Source of the DNA: Rhodospirillales bacterium
Lineage (GTDB): Bacteria; Pseudomonadota; Alphaproteobacteria; Rhodospirillales; JASLLV01
Length of the DNA: 10,798 nucleotides
NCBI GenBank assembly: GCA_030754475.1
Contig: JASMAE010000104.1
Location: 1 to 10,798, forward strand
Direction: 5' to 3'
Below, piece by piece: positions 7,544 through 10,798 of the stretch (positions are counted from its first letter, which is position 1; every line of letters starts with the position of its first letter). Under the pieces are notes generated by a model that worked only from the letters and a program-made list of their open reading frames with translations, ran no database searches and had not been told where the DNA came from. A program made the translations under genes and the position numbers.

Positions 7544-7893
7544 TCAGAAAACCAGAACCTTGTCCGCCTCGGCGGTCAGCCCGGCGAGCTGGGCCATGGT
7601 GCCGCGTTCGGCGCCCGCGACGAGCCCGGCGTCCTTGAGCCCGCGCGCATCCATGCAGGTTCCGCAAAGCACGACCCGCGCCTGGCGCGCGACGCCCTTG
7701 AGCATGCGCTCGACGTTTAATAGCCGTCCGGGGTCGTCTGTCCCGTCTTGGCGCAGGCGACCGCGTCGGCCATCAGGAACACCGACACCTCGGGCGGCGG
7801 TTCGGTCTTGAGAAGGGCTTGCGCCAGCCTGAGCGCGTTGTAGCAGCGCTCGGTGCCATAGGGCGGATCGTTGAGGATGAACAGGGTCTTCAT
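7544..7893 (-). pseudogene. DsrE-family sulfur-handling protein, interrupted by a one-base frameshift
   Basis: The ATG at 7891-7893 has a GGAG ribosome site and opens a frame MKTLFILNDPPYGTERCYNA, typical of small DsrE/YchN-like proteins that carry or transfer persulfide sulfur. After 58 residues (...TTPDGY) the frame stops at TAA, 7717-7719. Reading on from 7717 in the shifted frame gives NVERMLKGVARQARVVLCGTCMDARGL and then ADKVLVF and TGA at 7544-7546, exactly the expected second half, including the conserved CGTCMDARG cysteine motif. One base is missing: GGC TAT TA- AAC, where the family normally has a second aromatic/Tyr codon (GYYN). The restored protein would be about 116 residues, the usual size. 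It sits between the VTT gene and the SQR-like gene, where a sulfur acceptor for SQR makes sense. As sequenced, the product lacks the Cys motif. Confidence 0.87.
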
Positions 7894-7954
7894 CGTGCTT
7901 GCTCCGTTGGTGTCGCCCACCGTTCGCCGCCGGGCCAGGGTGTGCCGACGACGT

Positions 7955-8662
7955 TCAAGATTCTTCACCCTCGAGGCGTGCGTTACGGGCATTGGCCTCG
8001 TCGCCGATCGAAAAGCGCCCACGCACCCGGCGGACCAGGGGTGGCAGGAGCGCGATCGCGGCCAGCAAGCCGAGGGCAAAGAGACCCTTTTGGATCAGGC
8101 CCTCGCCGCCCGAGACGGCCTCGCGCCCGGCATAGCCGATATAGGTGTACGCGATCGTGCCGGGCAGCATGCAGATCACGGTGGTGGCCACGTAGGCCCT
8201 TACGCGAATGCGGGTGAGGCCTAGCGCGTAGTTCAGCAGGTTGAAGGGAAAGAGCGGTACGAGGCGGACGAAGGCGACGAAGCGCCAGCCCTCGGCTTCG
8301 ACGCCTTGAAGCAGCCGCTTCAACCGCCCGCCCGCCTTTCTCGCCACCCAGTCCGAGGCGACGAAGCGTGCCGCGAGGAAGGCGAGAGTGGCGCCCAGCG
8401 CAGCCCCACTCAGATTCCAGAGCGTTCCCCAAAAAGGCCCGAACAAGGCGCCACCGGCGAGGCCCAATAGGGCGCCGGGAAGGAAGAGCAGGGCCCAGGG
8501 AGCCCAAAGAGAGACGAACGCGACCGGCGCCCAAGGGCCCAGGTCCCGAAGCCAATCCGCGATCGCGCCCGCATCGAAGGCCTGGCGGTCGAACACGGCC
8601 CAGACGATCGCGGCAGTCAGCGCGAGCCCCAAGGCAATGCGCGCAAGAGCGGCCGGGCGCAT
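7955..8662 (-). CDS. TVP38/TMEM64 family membrane protein (VTT/SNARE-associated domain)
   Basis: A 235-residue integral membrane protein. TM1 is near residues 5-24 (LARIALGLALTAAIVWAVF), followed by the VTT-domain core: APWALLFLPGALLGLAGGAL, FGPFWGTLWNLSGAALGATLAF, the signature RLVPLFPFNLLNYALGLTRI near 138-157, a Gly/Pro-containing span ICMLPGTIAYTYIGYAGREA, and a last span GLFALGLLAAIALLPPLV before a basic tail. DedA/TMEM64-type proteins act in membrane homeostasis and, in several organisms, as phospholipid scramblases or flippases; which role applies here is unknown. The ATG at 8660-8662 shares one base with the TGA of the hydroxylase gene (TGATG), so the two are translationally coupled. 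The frame is open much further upstream, but that part overlaps the hydroxylase gene and is low-complexity Arg-rich shadow sequence, so the late ATG is chosen. Confidence 0.92.
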   Translation of the reverse strand: MRPAALARIALGLALTAAIVWAVFDRQAFDAGAIADWLRDLGPWAPVAFVSLWAPWALLFLPGALLGLAGGALFGPFWGTLWNLSGAALGATLAFLAARFVASDWVARKAGGRLKRLLQGVEAEGWRFVAFVRLVPLFPFNLLNYALGLTRIRVRAYVATTVICMLPGTIAYTYIGYAGREAVSGGEGLIQKGLFALGLLAAIALLPPLVRRVRGRFSIGDEANARNARLEGEES

Positions 8663-9504
8663 CAACCGCCGCCTTCGCGCCCGCCGATGGGAGCGTCGCC
8701 GGCACTCCCGCGGAACGGCTGGACGAGCATGCGGTCGAGCCGAAGCTCGCGGGGGTCGCGGAACTGGGCGATGCCGATGGTCATGCCTTGGTGCCCGTCG
8801 GCGGGCTGGGCGCGATAGGTTCCGAGCAAGCGGTCCCACCATGAAAGGTTGAAGCCGAAGTTGCTGTTGGTCTCGCGCCCAATGATCGAGTGGTGGACGC
8901 GGTGCATGTCCGGCGTGACCACGATCCAGCGGAGCACGCGATCGACGCCGGGCAGGATCCGTACGTTGCCGTGGTTGAACATCGAGGTTCCGTTCAGCAG
9001 AACCTCGAAGATCAGAACGGCCAGGGCGGGCGGGCCCAGGGCCGACACCACCACCAGCTTGATCGCCATCGAGAGCAGAATCTCGATGGGGTGGAAACGC
9101 GCGCCGGTCGTCATGTCGAAATCGAGATCGGCGTGGTGCATGCGGTGCAACCGCCAAAGCGCGGGCACGGCATGAAACATGACGTGTTGAAGGTAGACGG
9201 CGAAATCGAGAACCACCACCGCGAGCCCCGCCGCAAGCCAGCCCGGAAGCCCAAGATGGTTCAACAGGCCCCAGCCGCGCTCCTCGGCGACCAGCGCCAG
9301 ACCCATGGCGGCCGTCGGGACCAAGATACGCAGCAATGCCGTATTGAGGGCGACCACGCCGAGATTGCTTGGCCAACGGATCCAGCGCGAGACGACGCGC
9401 GGCCGACGCGGCGTCACCACCTCCCAGAGCGCCATGATGGCGAAAATCCCGAAAAAGAAGCCGAGACGGATCGCCGGCTCGTTCGCGAAAGCCGATTGGG
9501 TCAT
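8662..9504 (-). CDS. Sterol desaturase / fatty acid hydroxylase superfamily protein
   Basis: A 280-residue membrane di-iron protein of the FA_hydroxylase (PF04116) superfamily, which hydroxylates or desaturates lipid C-H bonds with O2. Hydrophobic segments lie near residues 12-30, 46-73 and 88-106. The histidine boxes are visible: HVMFH (His107, His111), LHRMHH (His120, His123, His124), FHP (His138), FNHGN (His178) and MHRVHH (His201, His204, His205). This matches the eight-or-more His pattern of the family, with the usual DMHRVHHS and NFGFNLSWWDRLLGTY closing motifs. The specific lipid substrate cannot be read from the sequence. It is the first gene of the minus-strand series, diverging from the ArsR-rhodanese gene across 101 bases; its own ribosome site is weak. 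It overlaps the VTT gene by one base, suggesting a joint role in membrane-lipid modification. Confidence 0.93.
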   Translation of the reverse strand: MTQSAFANEPAIRLGFFFGIFAIMALWEVVTPRRPRVVSRWIRWPSNLGVVALNTALLRILVPTAAMGLALVAEERGWGLLNHLGLPGWLAAGLAVVVLDFAVYLQHVMFHAVPALWRLHRMHHADLDFDMTTGARFHPIEILLSMAIKLVVVSALGPPALAVLIFEVLLNGTSMFNHGNVRILPGVDRVLRWIVVTPDMHRVHHSIIGRETNSNFGFNLSWWDRLLGTYRAQPADGHQGMTIGIAQFRDPRELRLDRMLVQPFRGSAGDAPIGGREGGG

Positions 9505-9605
9505 GGATCAGCGCTCGCGCGCGCCGGCTCTAGAATCGTTGACAAGCACCGCAGTTCCAATCATCATTCAATCACACGCTGGAATGATGGAATGAGCGGA
9601 GAGCC
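9505..9605. promoter_or_regulatory. Divergent intergenic promoter/operator region
   Basis: This 101-base gap separates the hydroxylase gene (left, minus) from the ArsR-rhodanese gene (right, plus). On the plus strand a perfect TTGACA (9539-9544) is followed after 17 bases by CATCAT (9562-9567, four of six matches to the -10). On the minus strand only a poor candidate exists: TTGGAA (plus-strand TTCCAA 9555-9560), 17 bases, then GATTCT (plus-strand AGAATC 9532-9537). The two promoters would overlap, so one bound regulator could control both directions. Confidence 0.5.
9562..9589. promoter_or_regulatory. Inverted repeat, candidate ArsR-type operator
   Basis: CATCATTC (9562-9569) and GAATGATG (9582-9589) are perfect 8-bp inverted repeats with a 12-base spacer. 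The left arm coincides with the proposed -10 of the regulator promoter, and the right arm is followed by a tandem copy, TGGAATGA twice at 9580-9595, ending just before the ribosome site. ATTC/GAAT half-sites are common in operators of ArsR-family dimers. Binding by the adjacent regulator is inferred from position and symmetry. Confidence 0.5.
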
Positions 9606-10283
9606 ATGTCAAGCGAAGGCCCGAAATACGCGCTTCTGTCGCAGTTCGCCGCCGTCGCAAAGGCCCTCGGCCACCCCCACCGATTGGAGCTTCTGGAGTT
9701 CGCGGCCCAAGGTGAGCGCAGCGTGGATTCGCTTGCAGGAAGGGCCGGGTTGACGGTGGGAAACGCGTCCCAACACCTTCAGAACTTGCGCCGGGCCGGA
9801 CTGGTGAAGTCCCGCCGAGAGGGAAAGCGCGTCCTGTACCGGCTTTCGGACGATGCCGTGGTCGGCCTTCTCGCGAGTGTAAGGCAAATCGCCGAACGCA
9901 ACCTCGCCGAGGTGCAGCGCGTGCTGGACGGCTACTTCCACGAACGCGACGCGCTCGAGCCGGTGTCGCGCGATGAGCTCGCCCAGCGCATGCATGACGG
10001 CCTCGTGACCGTGCTCGACGTCCGTCCGGAGGATGAGTTCGCCGCCGGACATCTGCCGGGCGCGATCAACATCCCCTTGCGCGAGCTCGAAAAGCAATTG
10101 GCCGATCTGCCCCGCGACCATGAAATCGTCGCCTACTGCCGAGGTCCCTACTGCGTGCTTTCTTTCGAAGCGGTCTCGGCGCTCAGGGAACGCGGCTTCA
10201 AGGTGCGCCGGTTCGAGGAAGGCTATCCCGAATGGAGGGCCGCCGGTCTCGCGGTCGAAACGACGGACGGCTCGGTCGGCTGA
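9606..10283 (+). CDS. ArsR-family transcriptional regulator fused to a rhodanese domain
   Basis: A 225-residue two-domain protein. Residues 10-95 are a winged helix of the ArsR type: AKALGHPHRLELLEFAAQG, then the recognition helix LAGRAGLTVGNASQHLQNLR, then the wing SRREGKRVLYRLSDD. After a helical linker (95-120), residues 121-220 are a rhodanese domain with VTVLDVRPEDEFAAGHLPGAINIP and the active loop AYCRGPYC, placing Cys178 as the catalytic residue and Cys183 five residues on. These are the only cysteines in the protein; the DNA-binding domain has none, so the metal-type CxC sensor of classic ArsR and the paired Cys of SqrR/BigR are absent. Inferred role: a repressor that senses persulfide or related sulfur through the rhodanese loop. 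The start ATG follows GGAGAG, and an operator-like repeat lies just upstream. The gene diverges from the sulfur/lipid series. Confidence 0.94.
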   Translation: MSSEGPKYALLSQFAAVAKALGHPHRLELLEFAAQGERSVDSLAGRAGLTVGNASQHLQNLRRAGLVKSRREGKRVLYRLSDDAVVGLLASVRQIAERNLAEVQRVLDGYFHERDALEPVSRDELAQRMHDGLVTVLDVRPEDEFAAGHLPGAINIPLRELEKQLADLPRDHEIVAYCRGPYCVLSFEAVSALRERGFKVRRFEEGYPEWRAAGLAVETTDGSVG

Positions 10284-10287
10284 GCGG

Positions 10288-10310
10288 CCCCGCGCGGTAG
10301 GGCGCCGGGG
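10288..10310 (+). terminator. GC-rich hairpin after the ArsR-rhodanese gene
   Basis: CCCCGCGC (10288-10295) can pair with GCGCCGGGG (10302-10310) with one bulged G around a GGTAGG loop. It begins five bases after the TGA of the regulator gene and lies between convergent genes. There is no following T-run, so intrinsic termination is doubtful; it could still slow polymerase or protect the mRNA end. Confidence 0.3.
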
Positions 10311-10331
10311 ACCGTGGCCGGACGGGCTCCG

Positions 10332-10511
10332 TCAGGCATCCGGATCCGGGCGTTCGCGCGCATCCGCTTGCGCGGCGCGCGCGCGCGCCTGGCGCTTTCG
10401 CCGGCCCAGGTTGTCGCGGAGCTTGGCGGCCAGCCGGCGGCGGGTGTCCGCGGCCATTCTGGCGCCCTTGGCGCTCGTGCGCGAGCGCTTGGTCTCGTCG
10501 TCGGTTGCCAC
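10332..10511 (-). CDS. Small basic hypothetical protein
   Basis: A 59-residue frame starting with GTG at 10509-10511 (MATDDETKRSR...) and ending in TGA. The middle, RLAAKLRDNLGRRKRQARAR, is an amphipathic, Arg/Lys-rich helix resembling short conserved proteins I associate with alphaproteobacteria (pattern RLAxxLRxNLxRRKxQAR). That likeness is from memory and not searched. Alternative starts are TTG at 10530-10532 (66 residues) and an internal ATG (Met26 of the longer form); none has a strong ribosome site. No membrane segment, no Cys, no signal peptide. It is convergent with the regulator gene. Coding is plausible because the basic helix is coherent while the other frames are Ala/Arg/Pro noise; function unknown, possibly nucleic-acid binding. 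Confidence 0.5.
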   Translation of the reverse strand: MATDDETKRSRTSAKGARMAADTRRRLAAKLRDNLGRRKRQARARAAQADARERPDPDA

Positions 10512-10659
10512 GGCCTGGAGAACACCCCTCAAAAGGATCGAACCCGGGCGCGATGGTGCCGGGCGTGCCCTCGGCGGTCAAGGACGCTTGCGGCGCGCCT
10601 CGGCGCTGTGGCAAGGTGCGCGCGCCCGTCAGGTGCGGCGCGCAACACGCAAGACGGTG

Positions 10660-10676
10660 CGCGCCCATCGGGCGCG
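10660..10676. repeat. GC-rich inverted repeat upstream of the tRNA
   Basis: CGCGCCC (10660-10666) and GGGCGCG (10670-10676) form a perfect 7-bp stem with an ATC loop, 13 bases before the tRNA. The surrounding 10533-10689 stretch has no convincing gene and is heavy in GCGC words, so the repeat may simply reflect composition. Confidence 0.3.
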
Positions 10677-10689
10677 GGCGCGATCCGGT

Positions 10690-10764
10690 GCCGCCGTAGC
10701 TCAGGGGTAGAGCACACCCTTGGTAAGGGTGGGGTCGAAAGTTCAATTCTTTCCGGCGGCACCA
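10690..10764 (+). tRNA. tRNA-Thr (anticodon GGT)
   Basis: A complete cloverleaf can be drawn by eye. The acceptor stem is GCCGCCG (10690-10696) with CGGCGGC (10754-10760), all seven pairs perfect. The D stem is GCTC/GAGC around AGGGGTA. The anticodon stem is CACCC/GGGTG with loop TTGGTAA, placing anticodon GGT at 10722-10724, which reads ACC and ACU threonine codons. The variable loop is GGGTC, and the T stem is GAAAG/CTTTC with loop TTCAATT. The discriminator is A10761 and the CCA end is encoded (10762-10764). It resembles alphaproteobacterial tRNA-Thr(GGT). Nothing recognisable follows in the last 34 bases of the window. Confidence 0.97.
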
Positions 10765-10798
10765 GCTTCCTTCTCTAAAATCAACGGTTTGATCGCCC

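Noticed and set aside
6259..7638. Plus-strand open frame of about 459 codons opposite the SQR-like gene
   Set aside because: The minus-strand SQR-like frame has intact FAD and Cys motifs and a ribosome site. The plus-strand frame is an Arg/Gly/Asp-rich shadow.
7716..7725. Programmed -1 frameshift in the dsrE-like gene
   Set aside because: There is no X XXY YYZ slippery heptamer and no obvious downstream stimulatory structure. A missing base in a Tyr codon explains it fully.
8663..9376. Upstream extension of the VTT protein frame to a start near 9376
   Set aside because: The extension overlaps the hydroxylase gene and encodes Arg/Pro-rich noise. The ATG at 8662, coupled to the hydroxylase stop, begins a proper membrane segment.
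10535..10544. T-loop-like word GGTTCGATCC on the minus strand suggesting a second tRNA
   Set aside because: The flanking bases do not form a T stem and no acceptor or anticodon arm can be drawn around it; it is a chance match.
10614..10666. Near-repeat of GGTGCGCGCCC words (10615-10627 and 10656-10666)
   Set aside because: Only two imperfect copies in extremely GC-rich sequence, with no array or attachment-site structure. There is also no duplicate of the tRNA 3' end within the window to suggest an integrated element.

Overview
The window looks like a chromosomal segment of a high-GC Gram-negative bacterium, most likely an alphaproteobacterium. The evidence is the strong GC bias, the almost exclusive use of TGA stops, outer-membrane and periplasmic proteins, and a tRNA-Thr of alphaproteobacterial appearance with an encoded CCA. 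The phylum-level call is inference from these features. No insertion sequence, phage gene, CRISPR array or other mobile element is visible.

Layout. Almost everything from 1 to 9504 reads on the minus strand as a long co-directional series. In order of transcription it is: a sterol-desaturase/fatty-acid-hydroxylase family protein (8662-9504), a TVP38/TMEM64 (VTT domain) membrane protein (7955-8662), a DsrE-family sulfur-handling protein broken by a one-base frameshift (7544-7893), a sulfide:quinone oxidoreductase-like flavoprotein (6298-7503), an MMPL-type RND transporter split by one in-frame amber codon (3930-6236), a LolA-like periplasmic protein (3103-3933), an outer-membrane beta-barrel (1770-3044), MurA (417-1700), and the N-terminal part of a VOC/extradiol-dioxygenase-like protein that runs off the left edge (1-332). 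On the plus strand, diverging from the hydroxylase gene, lies an ArsR-type regulator fused to a rhodanese domain (9606-10283). Beyond it are a small basic protein gene on the minus strand and a tRNA-Thr(GGT).

How the parts may work together. The ArsR-rhodanese fusion, SQR-like flavoprotein and DsrE protein form a plausible reactive-sulfur sensing and oxidation module. The 101-bp divergent region carries a perfect TTGACA -35 box, and an 8-bp inverted repeat starts exactly on the proposed -10, as expected for an autoregulated repressor. The VTT protein and hydroxylase suggest membrane-lipid work. The next three genes (MMPL transporter, LolA-like carrier, outer-membrane barrel) resemble an envelope export or lipid-transfer set spanning inner membrane, periplasm and outer membrane. 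That the sulfur and envelope halves act as one system is inference from gene order only. MurA and the VOC gene are probably a separate unit with their own promoter.

The two most striking observations are the lesions: a TAG codon inside a conserved part of the RND transporter, and a single-base deletion inside dsrE-like. Both lie in the same gene series and both leave perfectly coding sequence downstream. They could be recent inactivation, sequencing error, or, less likely, recoding.
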